DNA of 64,000 nt from Actinophytocola sp044466355 (GCF_044466355.1 NZ_JBITMQ010000001.1:1364001-1428000), one strand, 5' to 3'. Numbered from the stretch's first letter, positions 1-8,979 are shown. The notes: generated by a model not told the origin, from the sequence alone. Numbers and translations are program-made.

Positions 1-895
1 CGGCCCGGATGACCGCGGTCTGCCCGGCGACGCCCGGCGCGCCGTAGCCGACCCGGTCGCGGCCGTCGTTGTTCACCGCGGAACCACGGATCACCGCGTG
101 GACGTGGTCGCCGTCGGCCACCGCGTCGGCGTACCGCTTGAGCACCACCACGCCCACACCGTCGCCGAACACCGTGCCGTTGGCCTTCGCGTCGAACGCC
201 CGGCACACACCGTCCGCGGACAGGACGCTGCCCGCCCTTGCGAGCCCGCCGAGCGCGGGCATCCGCACCGACACCGCACCCGCGAGCGCCATGTCGCAGT
301 CGCCGAACAGCAGCGACTGGGTGGCCTGGTGCACGGCGACCAGCGCGGTCGAACAGGTCGACAGGACGGTCATGCTGGGACCGGTGAGCCCCAGCTTGTG
401 CGACACCCGCAGGCACAGGTGGTCCGCGCCGGTGACCATCGCCATCCGCACGTCGTCGAGCCCGGGGAACCGGTCGGCGTCCCGCCCCACCAGCGACCAG
501 TACCGCGACGGCGAGCAGCCCGCGTACACGCCGACGACCGCGCCGGTGTCGGACGGCGGATAGCCCGCGTCCTCCAGCGCCTGCCAGCAGGTCTCCAGGA
601 ACACCCGGTGCTGCGGGTCGGTGAGGGTGGCGTCCACCGGCGCGTAGCCGAAGAAGTCGGCGTCGAACCACTCCGGCCGGTCCAGCCGCCCGTACCGGTG
701 CACGTAGGCGGGGTCGGCCATCCTGGCCGGTTCCTCGCCGGCGGCGAGCAGTTCCGCGCGGTCCAGCTCGCGCACCGCGCACCCGCCGGAGACCAGCAGT
801 TCCCAGTAGGCGTCCAGGTTCGGTGCGCCGGCGAACCGGCCCGCCATGCCCACCACGGCGATGTGGGTGTCGCGGTCGGTCTCCTCGTCAGTCAC
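1..895 (-). CDS. PKS ketosynthase (KS), N-terminal part; runs off the left edge
   Basis: This is the start of a beta-ketoacyl synthase of a modular or NRPS-hybrid polyketide synthase; the C-terminal part lies outside the window. The protein opens with the typical KS entry (IAVVGMAGRFAGAPNLDAYW). Near residue 180 it carries the active-site region GPSMTVLSTCSTALVAVH, with the nucleophilic Cys in STCSTAL rather than the textbook DTACSSS. It would condense a carrier-bound acyl or aminoacyl chain with an extender unit. The GTG start at 895 overlaps the stop of the upstream adenylation-carrier gene (GTGACTGA), so the two are translationally coupled, and the preceding carrier probably feeds this KS. 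The two histidines of the KS triad are not in view. Family assignment is firm; the substrate is unknown. Confidence 0.9.
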   Translation of the reverse strand, partial: MTDEETDRDTHIAVVGMAGRFAGAPNLDAYWELLVSGGCAVRELDRAELLAAGEEPARMADPAYVHRYGRLDRPEWFDADFFGYAPVDATLTDPQHRVFLETCWQALEDAGYPPSDTGAVVGVYAGCSPSRYWSLVGRDADRFPGLDDVRMAMVTGADHLCLRVSHKLGLTGPSMTVLSTCSTALVAVHQATQSLLFGDCDMALAGAVSVRMPALGGLARAGSVLSADGVCRAFDAKANGTVFGDGVGVVVLKRYADAVADGDHVHAVIRGSAVNNDGRDRVGYGAPGVAGQTAVIRA

Positions 896-3083
896 GTGCG
901 CGGCTCCCTTCGACCCGATCCCGCCGCGCCCTGGCGAGCCGTGCCCGGTCACGTCCGCCGGACCGCTCCGGGGCAGCGGGTTCGGGCACCTGTTCGTTGG
1001 TGTCGCCGAGGTGGCGCGCGAACGCGGCGATCGTCGGGTGCTCGTACAGCTCCTGCAGCGACACCTCACGGGACGTGACCTGCACCAGGTGCCCGTAGAC
1101 CTGGATCAGCGCGGTCGAGTTGCCGCCGATGTCGAAGAACGTGTCGTGGATGCCGACCTGCTCGGTGCCGAGCACGGTTCGCCAGATCTCGGCGAGCTTG
1201 CGTTCCAGTTCGGTGCGTGGCGGCTCGAACCCGGCTGCCGGCGTCCGAGCGCCGGGCGCGGGCAGTGCCCGCCGGTCGATCTTGCCGGTCGGGGTGAGTG
1301 GCATGCGGTCCAGCACGATCAGCTCGGCGGGCACCATGTATCTCGGCAACCGCTCGGTCACGTGCTCGCGCAGCGCCGCTGTGTCGGCCACGGCGTCGGC
1401 CTCGCCGGTCACGTAACCGACGATCCGCCCGTCCACCTTCGCTGCGACGGCCTGCGTCACCGCCGGGTGGGCGACGAGCGCCGACTCGATCTCGCCCAGC
1501 TCGATCCGCACGCCGCCGCTGCTCTGCACCTGGTGGTCGGTGCGGCCGACGTACTCCAGCGTGCCGTCGGCACGCCAGCGGGCGCGGTCGCCGGTGCGGT
1601 AGACCCGCTCGCCCGGCCGCCACGGGTGCGGCACGAACCGGTCGGCGGTCAGGCCCGGCATGCCGAGGTAGCCGCGCGCGACGCCGACGCCGCCGACGTG
1701 CACCTCGCCGAGCACACCCGCGGGTACCGGGGTGCCGGCCACGTCCAGCACGAGCACGTCGGACCGGTCGGTCGGCGTGCCGATCGACGGTGTGCCCTCG
1801 GCGTCCGGCTCGACCATCCCGCTCGTGCTCCACACCCCGACCTCGGTCAGGCCGTACAGGTTGACCAGCGTGAACGGCAGTCCCGTCGGCGGGTGGCGGT
1901 GCAGCGCGGCACCGCCGGTGTGCACGAGTCGCAGCGCGGTGTCGGCAGGCCAGGTCATGCCGATCGCGCCGGTGCCGAGCGGGGTCGGCAGGAACGTGAC
2001 GGTGATCCGCTGGGCCACCAGCCAGGCGCGCAGGTCCGCGGGGGAGGTGAGCAGGTCGGCGGCCGGTGCGTGCAGGCTCGCGCCCGCGGTGAGCGCGCTG
2101 AACGTGTCGAGCACGCTGACGTCGAACCCGGGGGAGGCGGTCATCCCCGCCCGGTCGTCGGCGGTGAGCGCCAGTTCCCGCCGAGCCCAGGCGACGGTGC
2201 TGGTCAGCGCGCGGTGGGGGAGCGCGACGCCCTTGGGTTCTCCGGTGGAACCGGACGTGAACGTGACGTAGGCGAGCTGGTCGGGGTGCACGTCCACGTC
2301 GTCGATCCCGGGCCCTTCGGCGAGCGCGGCCCAGTCCACCACCACCGGGGTGACGCCGGCCGGAAGCCGGTCGACCTGGTCCTCGGCCGTGACGACCAGC
2401 CGCGCGCCCGCCCGGTCCAGCATCCGGCCGAGCCTGGCGGTGGGGTTGACCGGGTCGAGCGGCACGATCGCGGCGCCGGCCCGCAGGATCGCCAGTTGGG
2501 TGAGCACGAGTTCGGTCCCGCGGGGGAGCACGACGGCCACCAGGTCCCCGGGCCGTACCCCGGTGGCCCGAAGCCGGGCGGCGAACCGGCCCGCCGCGCG
2601 CTGCAGTTCCGCGTAGGTGAGGCCGCGGGCGGCGTCGGCGGCGGCGAGCCGGTCCGGGTCGGCGGCGACCCGGTCGGCGACCTGCCGGTGGACCGGCACG
2701 AACGGCGCGGTGCGCAGGGTGTCGGGGTCACCGCCGGTGCTCCACGCGGTCACCGTCGCCCGTTCGTCGGCGGTGAGCAGCGGCAGCGCGGTGACCGGGG
2801 CGTCCGGTGCCGCGAGCGCGGCGTCGAACAGCAGCCGGTGGCGGGCGGCGAGGTCGGCGGGCAACGGCTCGGTGTAGGTCCCGTCGGTGTGCTCGTTCGT
2901 CTGCCCGGCCCGCTCGGTGGCGGCCGCGACCCTGGCACGGAGGGTGGCGAACGTCGTCGTGTCGTCAAGGTCGGCCCGGATCACCCGGCCCCCGACGTCG
3001 ACGGTGAGCGTGTCCTTGCCGGTCAGCCTGTGCAGCAACGCGACGTAGGCGGCGAGCCGCACCTGGTCCGGTAAGCCGTGCAC
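888..3083 (-). CDS. NRPS adenylation-carrier (A-T) protein with a condensation-domain stub
   Basis: A single A-T loading or extension module of 731 residues. Residues 1-110 look like the C-terminal remnant of a condensation domain (AAYVALLHRLTGKD), without an HHxxxDG motif. The A domain shows A3 (TFTSGSTGEPKG, about residue 273), A5 (NLYGLTEVGVW), A7 (YRTGDRARW), an unusual A8 (GRTDHQVQSSGGVRIELGEIE, where QVKIRG is usual) and A10 (TPTGKIDRRAL). The carrier site is FFDIGGNSTALIQV near residue 649. Aligned to PheA, the pocket reads D-V-L-F-V-T-L-V-W-K, which I cannot assign to an amino acid. The start is GTG 3083, preceded by AGAGGA; codon 4 is the rare TTA, so bldA-type control is possible. 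The downstream KS gene overlaps its stop, so the module probably hands an aminoacyl group to a PKS. Confidence 0.92.
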   Translation of the reverse strand: MHGLPDQVRLAAYVALLHRLTGKDTLTVDVGGRVIRADLDDTTTFATLRARVAAATERAGQTNEHTDGTYTEPLPADLAARHRLLFDAALAAPDAPVTALPLLTADERATVTAWSTGGDPDTLRTAPFVPVHRQVADRVAADPDRLAAADAARGLTYAELQRAAGRFAARLRATGVRPGDLVAVVLPRGTELVLTQLAILRAGAAIVPLDPVNPTARLGRMLDRAGARLVVTAEDQVDRLPAGVTPVVVDWAALAEGPGIDDVDVHPDQLAYVTFTSGSTGEPKGVALPHRALTSTVAWARRELALTADDRAGMTASPGFDVSVLDTFSALTAGASLHAPAADLLTSPADLRAWLVAQRITVTFLPTPLGTGAIGMTWPADTALRLVHTGGAALHRHPPTGLPFTLVNLYGLTEVGVWSTSGMVEPDAEGTPSIGTPTDRSDVLVLDVAGTPVPAGVLGEVHVGGVGVARGYLGMPGLTADRFVPHPWRPGERVYRTGDRARWRADGTLEYVGRTDHQVQSSGGVRIELGEIESALVAHPAVTQAVAAKVDGRIVGYVTGEADAVADTAALREHVTERLPRYMVPAELIVLDRMPLTPTGKIDRRALPAPGARTPAAGFEPPRTELERKLAEIWRTVLGTEQVGIHDTFFDIGGNSTALIQVYGHLVQVTSREVSLQELYEHPTIAAFARHLGDTNEQVPEPAAPERSGGRDRARLARARRDRVEGSRARD

Positions 3084-3134
3084 CCCAGTCCTCTCACCCC
3101 GCCGGCGCCGCCTGCCGACGCCGATCGTCCGGGC

Positions 3135-3165
3135 ACTCTAACCGCGTCACGTCGTTGGCGGGCAA
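3135..3165 (-). promoter_or_regulatory. candidate promoter for the A-T/KS genes
   Basis: On the minus strand TTGCCC (3160-3165) lies 19 bp upstream of TAGAGT (3135-3140), which fits the actinobacterial TTGNCN and TAGRRT boxes. It sits in the 97-bp gap between the ATP-grasp gene and the GTG at 3083. This is a motif match only. Confidence 0.35.
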
Positions 3166-3180
3166 GGAATCGGCCGACTG

Positions 3181-4470
3181 TTACCTGGGCTCGACCTCGA
3201 ACCGCACCAGTTTGTCGGCCACGGCGTAGATGTCCATGAGGTCCGCCTCGTCCTCGAACCCGGCGACGATGAGGTTGACCGCGAAGATCTCGTAGTCCTC
3301 GGTGATCAGGTCCCCGGGCGCGACGGACGTGACGACTCGGATGACGTCGGGCAGGTCGGCGACGTCGTCGAGGCCGTGCACCGCGCGCAGGCGGCCGGTG
3401 CCTTCCGGGAACAGGGTGAGGGTGGCGATGGGGATCGGCAGCTTCGGCTCGGTGCGGACGGCGGGGACGCCGCGGGCCAGTCCGATCACCTCGGCGGCGG
3501 TGTTCACACCGATGCGGAGGTCGTAGAGGGTGCCCATGATCTGCCCGGCGGGCCGGCAGTTGATCTCCACGACCGTCGGGCCGAGTACCTCGTCGACGAT
3601 CACCTCCACGCACGCCACGGTGTTGTCGAGCCCGACCGCCAGCACCGCGTCGGTCACGGCCGCGCCGATGTCGCGCGCCATGGCGGGATCGAGGTCGGTG
3701 GGTGGGCAGACGAAGCCGCGCTCGAAGAACCGGTCGTCGACGAAGAACTTGTCCACCAGCGGGAGCAGCTCCACCTCCCCGTCGCGGATGATCAGGTCCA
3801 CGGTGTATTCGTGGCCGCGCAGCATGCCCTCCACGAGAAACGTGGTGGTGGGGTCGATCGGGGTGCCGGTGCCGGTGAGCTGGGCGGTGTAGAGGTGCCG
3901 CAGTTGCGGGGTGTCCAGCAGCCGGTCCGCGATCACCCGGTAGGCGGTGGCGAGCTCCTCGACGGACGTCACCCGCTGGACCAGGTGGCTGCCGGCCCCG
4001 TTGACCGGCTTGATCACCGCGGGCAGCGGTACCGCGTCGGCGACGTCGGCGGCCTCGGCGGCATCGCCCATCAGGGCGAAGGGCGGAGTGGGCAGCCCGG
4101 CCGCGGCCATGGCCCGTCGGGTCGCGTACTTGTTGCGCGCGGCGGCGAGCCCCGCCGGTGGCGTGCGCCCGACGCCGAGCAACTCCGCGGCCAGCGCCGC
4201 GGCGACGACCGCACCGTCGGACGAGGAGTACAACGCGCTCAGCCGGTGCCCCGAGCTGATCTCCCGCGCGGCGGCGGCGAGGAGGCCGGGATCGGTCGGG
4301 TCGTCGACGACCACGAACCGGTCGACGAGACCGGCCAGCTCGGCCTGCTCGTCGCCGGTGACCGGCCCGCTGACCAGACCGGCAAGACAGCCCGCCGCAC
4401 GGATCGTCGCCGCCGTCTGCGCCACCCACGTCGTTCCCACGTCCCGTACGACGACCACCATCTCCTGCAC
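3181..4470 (-). CDS. ATP-grasp carboxylate-amine ligase
   Basis: A 429-residue ATP-grasp enzyme, which activates a carboxylate as acyl phosphate and joins it to an amine. An N-terminal Rossmann-like part carries the VVVVRDVG strand. The ATP-grasp core includes LPAVIKPVNGAGSHLV (ATP-binding Lys and glycine-rich loop), FLVEGMLRGHEYTVDLI, and the metal-binding VVEINCRPAGQIMG. Members of this family make amide or peptide bonds in small-molecule pathways. It lies upstream of, and co-directional with, the A-T and KS genes, so it may add an amino acid to or prepare a precursor for the same product. GTG 4470 and ATG 4461 are both possible starts; neither has a well-spaced ribosome site. Substrate cannot be read from sequence. 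A second, distantly similar ATP-grasp gene lies at 10910-12196. Confidence 0.88.
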   Translation of the reverse strand: MQEMVVVVRDVGTTWVAQTAATIRAAGCLAGLVSGPVTGDEQAELAGLVDRFVVVDDPTDPGLLAAAAREISSGHRLSALYSSSDGAVVAAALAAELLGVGRTPPAGLAAARNKYATRRAMAAAGLPTPPFALMGDAAEAADVADAVPLPAVIKPVNGAGSHLVQRVTSVEELATAYRVIADRLLDTPQLRHLYTAQLTGTGTPIDPTTTFLVEGMLRGHEYTVDLIIRDGEVELLPLVDKFFVDDRFFERGFVCPPTDLDPAMARDIGAAVTDAVLAVGLDNTVACVEVIVDEVLGPTVVEINCRPAGQIMGTLYDLRIGVNTAAEVIGLARGVPAVRTEPKLPIPIATLTLFPEGTGRLRAVHGLDDVADLPDVIRVVTSVAPGDLITEDYEIFAVNLIVAGFEDEADLMDIYAVADKLVRFEVEPR

Positions 4471-4499
4471 GGGCCCACTCTAGTTGTGGCCGGTCCACC

Positions 4500-4917
4500 G
4501 CGAGGGCGGTTCGACGCGGTGAGTGGTGATGTAGCACTCGCCGCCCTGCGACGACCGGACTCGTCCGCCCGACCGGAAAGGCCCGCTCTTCCAGCGGCAT
4601 GAAGTGGCCGCCGCGTTCTGGCGTGTGCCAGAGACGGATGTCGGTGCATCCCCGTTCTGCGATCTCCCGTGGGAAGCCGGTCATGGCGGGTTCGGCGCTG
4701 ACTGTGAAGGCGGCGGGCACGGTGATGTCGGGGCGGGTGCCCATGATGGCGCCGCAGCCACCGTCCGTCTTGTCGTAGATCTCCTCCGCGGTGAGGTATG
4801 CCTGCGGCATCTCCACGAAACTGCTTGGTCAGCCGTGGCTGAGCACGAGCGGCGCAGTCGTGACCGCAGATCGTCCAGCTCGGTGTCGGAGACATGGATA
4901 CGAAATGTGGAGAACAC
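4500..4917 (-). pseudogene. epoxide hydrolase remnant
   Basis: Pieces of an alpha/beta-hydrolase epoxide hydrolase survive with internal deletions and a frame change. From GTG 4917 the first frame reads FRIHVSDTELDDLRSRLRRS, the usual N-terminus of the family (substrate-side helix preceding the hydrolase fold). Near 4825 the similarity moves to another frame with GGCGAIMGTRP (matching the family's GYSAIQGTRP region). This is followed at once by DITVPAAFTVSAEPAM and WHTPERGGHFMPLEE, which normally lie near the C-terminus around the catalytic His. The nucleophile Asp region and most of the core are missing. The reading frame then runs on meaninglessly into the ATP-grasp gene. It cannot encode an active enzyme. 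Confidence 0.7.
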
Positions 4918-5051
4918 AGGTGGACCTTCCGATGAGGAAGGGCGCTCCCCGCGGGCGTCTGCCAGAGTGCGTCTACAGTGGACCGATTCGAGTTCGCGGG
5001 CTGCGGGGGCGCGGCCGGGCAGGATGTTCCTGGATCGACCCAGAGGTCGTG

Positions 5052-5100
5052 TGGTCTAGACCTCTCAGGATCCGGCGGCTAGCGTCAATGGTCTGGACCT
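5052..5100 (+). promoter_or_regulatory. two DasR-like (dre) operators before the chitinase
   Basis: TGGTCTAGACCT at 5052-5063 and TGGTCTGGACCT at 5089-5100 are direct repeats 37 bp apart, 24-72 bp before the chitinase ATG. Streptomyces chitinase promoters carry such 12-bp repeats, and TGGTCTAGACCA is the core of the site bound by the GntR regulator DasR, which responds to aminosugar phosphates. DasR itself is not in this window. Confidence 0.75.
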
Positions 5101-5123
5101 CCTTCCCCTGCAAAGGACCGGCC

Positions 5124-7376
5124 ATGAGGCGCACCATGCTGCGGCTACTCAGTTCTGCCCTCTCCTTCCTTGTGGTGGCATCGGTTTCCGTCGCGGTGAG
5201 TCCGCCTGCGGCGGCCGCCGGCCCGCTCACCGCGACCTTCTCCGCAACCGGTTCCACCGGCTCGTACCAGGTCGCGAACTCCAGTTCGGCGGCTGTCGCC
5301 AACTGGTCCATCACCTTCCGGTTGCCCGCCGGTGTGACCGCGTCCACCGGCGAGCACGGCACCGTCACCCAGACGGGCACGGAGGTGACGCTCACGCCCG
5401 CGTACTACATCGCGACGCTGCAGCCGGGCCGGACCACCTATCCGTACAACCCGACCTTCCGGCTCAGCTCGCCCGCCACCCCGACGGCATGCCGGATCGC
5501 GGGCGCCAACTGCGACGGCTCGGCCGACACCGCGCCGAGCACGCCCGGCGAGCTTCGCGTCACGGTGACGACCACCAGGACGATCTCGTTGGCCTGGAAC
5601 GCTTCCACGCCCGGGTCGCTGCCGGTCGCCGGCTACGACGTGCTGCGGGATGGTGCCGTGGCCGCCTCGGTCACCGGCACCACGGCCACCGTGACCGGCC
5701 TCAGCCCGAACACCACCTACAGCTTCACCGTCGTCGCCAGGGATACCAACGGTCTCGTGTCGGCACCGACGGCACCGCTCACGGCGCGCACCAACGACCC
5801 GGCCGACGACACCCAGCCGCCGTCGGCGCCGGGCGACCTGCGGTCCACCGGCAGCGACTCGGGCAGCGTGTCCCTCGCGTGGAACGCGGCCACCGACAAC
5901 ACCGGTGTGGTGGCCTACGACGTGTACCGGGGTGGCGTACTCGCCACGACCGTAACCGGTACCACGGCGCGGATCGAGGGGCTGTCGCCATCCACGTCCT
6001 ACGCCTTCCTGGTCCGCGCGCGGGACGGTTACGACAACACGTCCGCGGCGAGCAACACGGTGACCGCCCGCACGGGTGACATCGTCGCCGGGTACGCGAA
6101 GGTCGGCTACTTCGTCCAGTGGGGGATCTACGGCCGCCAGTTCTTCGTGCGCGACCTCGACACGAACGGCGCCGCGGCGAAGCTCACCCACATCAACTAC
6201 GCCTTCGGCAACATCGACCCGGTCAACCTGACCTGTCTGCAAGGCGTCACGAAAGGCACCACGCAGAACCCGCAGGACCCCAACCAGGGCGACGGCGCGG
6301 GTGACGCGGACGCCGACTACGGCAGGCCGATGAGCGCGGCGCAGTCCGTCGACGGCGTGGCGGACACCGGCTGGGAGAAGTTGCGCGGGAACTTCAACCA
6401 GCTCAGGAAGCTCAAGGCGAAGCACCCGCACCTGAAGATCCTGATCTCGCTGGGCGGGTGGACGTACTCCAAGTACTTCTCCGACGTGGCCGCCACCGAC
6501 GCCGCACGCAAGAAGTTCGTCAGCTCGTGCCTCGACATCTACATCAAGGGCAACCTGCCGGTCTACAACGGCGCGGGCGGCCCCGGCAGCGCGGCGGGCA
6601 TCTTCGACGGCATCGACCTCGACTGGGAGTGGCCGGGTGCGGAGGGCCACCCCGGAAACCATGTGCGCCCGGCCGACAAGGCGAACAACACCCTGCTGAT
6701 CGCCGAGTTCCGTCGGCAGCTCGACGTGCTGGGCGCCACGCACGGCAAGCGTTACCAGCTCACCGCGTTCACCCCGGCCGATCCGGCGAAGATCGCCGCG
6801 GGATGGGAACTGGGGCCGGTCGCGCAGTACCTCGACATCTTGAACGTGCAGGGCTACGACTTCCACGGCAGCGGCAGCGACAACTCCTGGGAGCCGAACC
6901 GGACCGGGCACCAGGGCAACCTCCACGCGGACGTCGATGACCCGTACAGCACCAGGTTCAGTGTGGAGAACGCCGTGCAGGTCTACCTCGACGCCGGTGT
7001 CAGTCCACGGAAACTGACGGTGGGTCTGGCGTTCTACGGTCGTGGCTGGCAGGGCGTCGCCGACGGCGGGAAGCACGGTGAGTGGCAGCAGGCCACCGGT
7101 GCCGCGCCCGGTCAGTTCGCGGAGGAGGCAGGCACGCGGGGTTACGCCAACCTCGTAGCCTCGGTGCCGAACTGCGTCGTCCACCACGACGAGGCCGCCG
7201 TCGCGTCGTACTGCCACACGGGCAACGGCGGGCAGTGGTGGACCTTCGACGACGTGTGGTCGATTCAGCGGAAGACGGCCTGGATCAGGTCGAAGGGGCT
7301 GCTCGGCGCGATGGTGTGGGAGATGTCGGGCGACACCGGCACGCTCATGTCCGCGACGGACGCCGGGCTTCGGTGA
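5124..7376 (+). CDS. secreted GH18 chitinase with carbohydrate-binding-type and two FN3 domains
   Basis: A 750-residue exported chitinase. The ATG at 5124 follows AAAGGA and begins a signal peptide (MRRTMLRLLSSALSFLVV, hydrophobic stretch, cleavage likely after PAAAA). Residues 32-130 form a CBM2-like beta domain (NWSITFRLPAG, closing Cys pair TACRIAGANC). Two fibronectin type III repeats follow (about 138-225 and 233-320, each ending ARTND or ARTGD). The GH18 barrel then starts at KVGYFVQWGIYGRQF, with ILISLGGWTYS and the catalytic DGIDLDWEW (about residue 494, Glu as proton donor), and later WWTFDD and GAMVWEMSGD. It would hydrolyse chitin outside the cell for nutrition. The two dre-like boxes upstream imply DasR control. 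It is unrelated to the flanking biosynthetic genes. Confidence 0.95.
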   Translation: MRRTMLRLLSSALSFLVVASVSVAVSPPAAAAGPLTATFSATGSTGSYQVANSSSAAVANWSITFRLPAGVTASTGEHGTVTQTGTEVTLTPAYYIATLQPGRTTYPYNPTFRLSSPATPTACRIAGANCDGSADTAPSTPGELRVTVTTTRTISLAWNASTPGSLPVAGYDVLRDGAVAASVTGTTATVTGLSPNTTYSFTVVARDTNGLVSAPTAPLTARTNDPADDTQPPSAPGDLRSTGSDSGSVSLAWNAATDNTGVVAYDVYRGGVLATTVTGTTARIEGLSPSTSYAFLVRARDGYDNTSAASNTVTARTGDIVAGYAKVGYFVQWGIYGRQFFVRDLDTNGAAAKLTHINYAFGNIDPVNLTCLQGVTKGTTQNPQDPNQGDGAGDADADYGRPMSAAQSVDGVADTGWEKLRGNFNQLRKLKAKHPHLKILISLGGWTYSKYFSDVAATDAARKKFVSSCLDIYIKGNLPVYNGAGGPGSAAGIFDGIDLDWEWPGAEGHPGNHVRPADKANNTLLIAEFRRQLDVLGATHGKRYQLTAFTPADPAKIAAGWELGPVAQYLDILNVQGYDFHGSGSDNSWEPNRTGHQGNLHADVDDPYSTRFSVENAVQVYLDAGVSPRKLTVGLAFYGRGWQGVADGGKHGEWQQATGAAPGQFAEEAGTRGYANLVASVPNCVVHHDEAAVASYCHTGNGGQWWTFDDVWSIQRKTAWIRSKGLLGAMVWEMSGDTGTLMSATDAGLR

Positions 7377-7443
7377 AGGAGAACCGGGGGCGAGACGCCG
7401 GCGATGTCTCAACAACTCCGGGGGGTACCGGCGTTTGCATGGT

Positions 7444-7956
7444 GTGGATTTCGAGGAGTTCCTGCGAGGGCAGTTGCCGGGGCTGGTTCGGTTCGCGGCG
7501 GTGCTGACCGCGGACACGCATCTCGCCCAGGACCTGACCCAGGACGCGTTGGTGCGGGCGCATGCGCGCTGGGGACGGATCGGGCGGATGGACCGGCCTG
7601 ACCTGTACCTGCGGCGAATGATCGCCAACGGGTACCTGTCATGGCGTCGGCGATGGGCGGTGCGGTCCGTTCACCCGGTGGCCGACACCGGCGAGCTCGA
7701 CCGCTCCACCGTGCCCGACCCGGCCGTGCGACTGGCCGACCAGGACGAGGTGACCCGGATGCTGGCCACCTTGACCCGGCGGCAGCGGGTGGTCGTGGTG
7801 CTGCGGTTCTACGAGGGACGCGGTGACGAGGAGATCGCCGAAATCCTCGGTTGCGCCGCGGGCACCGTGCGCAGCCACGTGTCCCGCGCACTGGCGGGGC
7901 TTCGGGAACGGGCCGGGGTCGAACGCCCCGTCAGCCAGGAGGTATTCGAGACATGA
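7444..7956 (+). CDS. SigE-family ECF RNA polymerase sigma factor
   Basis: A 170-residue sigma-70 family protein with only the two ECF domains. Region 2 spans about residues 1-70 (FEEFLRGQLPGLVRFA, AQDLTQDALVRAHARW). Region 4 is at about 105-155, with the DNA-recognition helix in DEEIAEILGCAAGTVRSHVSRAL. The size and the opening residues VDFEEF match the actinobacterial SigE-like subfamily. I chose GTG 7444 because family members start there; TTG 7435 is in frame but less likely. The stop overlaps the start of the next gene by four bases (ATGA). That gene encodes a membrane-anchored protein, so the pair is probably a sigma factor with its own regulator or signal-sensing partner. Confidence 0.9.
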   Translation: MDFEEFLRGQLPGLVRFAAVLTADTHLAQDLTQDALVRAHARWGRIGRMDRPDLYLRRMIANGYLSWRRRWAVRSVHPVADTGELDRSTVPDPAVRLADQDEVTRMLATLTRRQRVVVVLRFYEGRGDEEIAEILGCAAGTVRSHVSRALAGLRERAGVERPVSQEVFET

Positions 7957-8978
7957 TCGACACAGGTTCCGTCGAGCGCGCGCTCGGCTCGTTGGAGCGG
8001 TTGGCCCCGGACGAGGGTGCGGTGCTGGCCGGGTTCCGGCAGCGAGTCGCCCTGCGGCGGCGACGCCGACAGGTGGCCGGCGTGGTGGGGGTGGCCGGGA
8101 CGGCGACCGCCGTGGCCGTGGGTGTCGTGTTCGCCCTGCCCGACCGCGGCACCGACCGGGGCGGCACGCCGACGGTCTCGGCGGCGTCCCCGCCGGCGTC
8201 ACCCTCGCCTCCGTCGTCGAAGGCCGAGACCGTCCTTCCCGCGCCCGAGCTTCCGTTCACGGTGGCCTGGCTGCCGCCCGGTTACACCCTGGCCAGGTGG
8301 GACGTGAGCGACGCCGGCACCTACGCCTACTACGAGGCTGAACCGGACGCGCGGACGGGAACGACCCCGACCATCATGGTGGGGGCGAGCACGGCGCGCC
8401 CCGAGGATCCGGGCGGGGCGGTCGCCGAGCCAACGACCATCGGCGGGCACCCCGGCGTGCTTCAGCGGATGACGATCGGTACCCAGTTCATGTGGCAGTT
8501 CCCCGGCGGGCCGTGGGTCGTGGTCGGCACCCGGGACGAGATGTCGGAGGACCAGCTCCGGCGGGTGGCCGAGAGCGTGGCGCGTCGGCCAACCTCGTTG
8601 GCGGTCGCGGTGGGGCTGACCCGGTTGCCCGACGGCTATCGGTTGGCCCGTTCGTCGGACCAGGGCGCCGAGTCGGTCATGCTGACGCTGTGCCGTGAGG
8701 GAGTCGACCCGATGGGGCCGGTCGGCGACCAGTGCCTCGACGTCCGGGTGATGGACGGCACCGCACCGACCGAGCTGCCGAACCGCGACGGCACCAAGAT
8801 GGACACGGCGCCGCTCGACCGGGAGAAGGTCGTGGACGGCGTGCTGACACGGGCCACGGCGGACGGGAAGACCGTCGTCGCCCAGGTCGGGGAGGAGCAC
8901 TGGGTCGAGGTCTCCACCATTGCGGGGGACACGTCCCTCCTCCGCTCCGTGGCCGCGGCGACCGTCGTCACGCCGTGA
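7953..8978 (+). CDS. membrane-anchored protein paired with the sigma factor (anti-sigma candidate)
   Basis: A 341-residue protein with a short cytoplasmic N-terminus (about 36 residues, ending in RRRRR) and one membrane segment at about residues 41-61 (VAGVVGVAGTATAVAVGVVFAL). A Pro/Ser-rich linker follows, then an extracytoplasmic domain holding two similar halves, each opening LPxGYxLAR (WLPPGYTLAR, RLPDGYRLAR). Translational coupling to the ECF sigma gene (ATGA overlap, good ribosome site CAGGAGGT) suggests it binds or tunes that sigma factor. There is no zinc-binding HxxxCxxC anti-sigma motif, so this role is inferred from position and topology only. A strong hairpin follows the stop codon. 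Confidence 0.75.
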   Translation: MIDTGSVERALGSLERLAPDEGAVLAGFRQRVALRRRRRQVAGVVGVAGTATAVAVGVVFALPDRGTDRGGTPTVSAASPPASPSPPSSKAETVLPAPELPFTVAWLPPGYTLARWDVSDAGTYAYYEAEPDARTGTTPTIMVGASTARPEDPGGAVAEPTTIGGHPGVLQRMTIGTQFMWQFPGGPWVVVGTRDEMSEDQLRRVAESVARRPTSLAVAVGLTRLPDGYRLARSSDQGAESVMLTLCREGVDPMGPVGDQCLDVRVMDGTAPTELPNRDGTKMDTAPLDREKVVDGVLTRATADGKTVVAQVGEEHWVEVSTIAGDTSLLRSVAAATVVTP

Positions 8979-8979
8979 G

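Noticed and set aside
846..3074. A 742-codon plus-strand frame opposite the A-T NRPS gene
   Set aside because: Low-complexity Arg/Gly/His translation with no domain; the minus strand carries all A-domain motifs.
3023..4500. Continuation of the epoxide-hydrolase C-terminal frame through the ATP-grasp gene
   Set aside because: After the PLEE motif the frame is Arg-rich and lacks features; the overlapping ATP-grasp frame is clearly the coding one.
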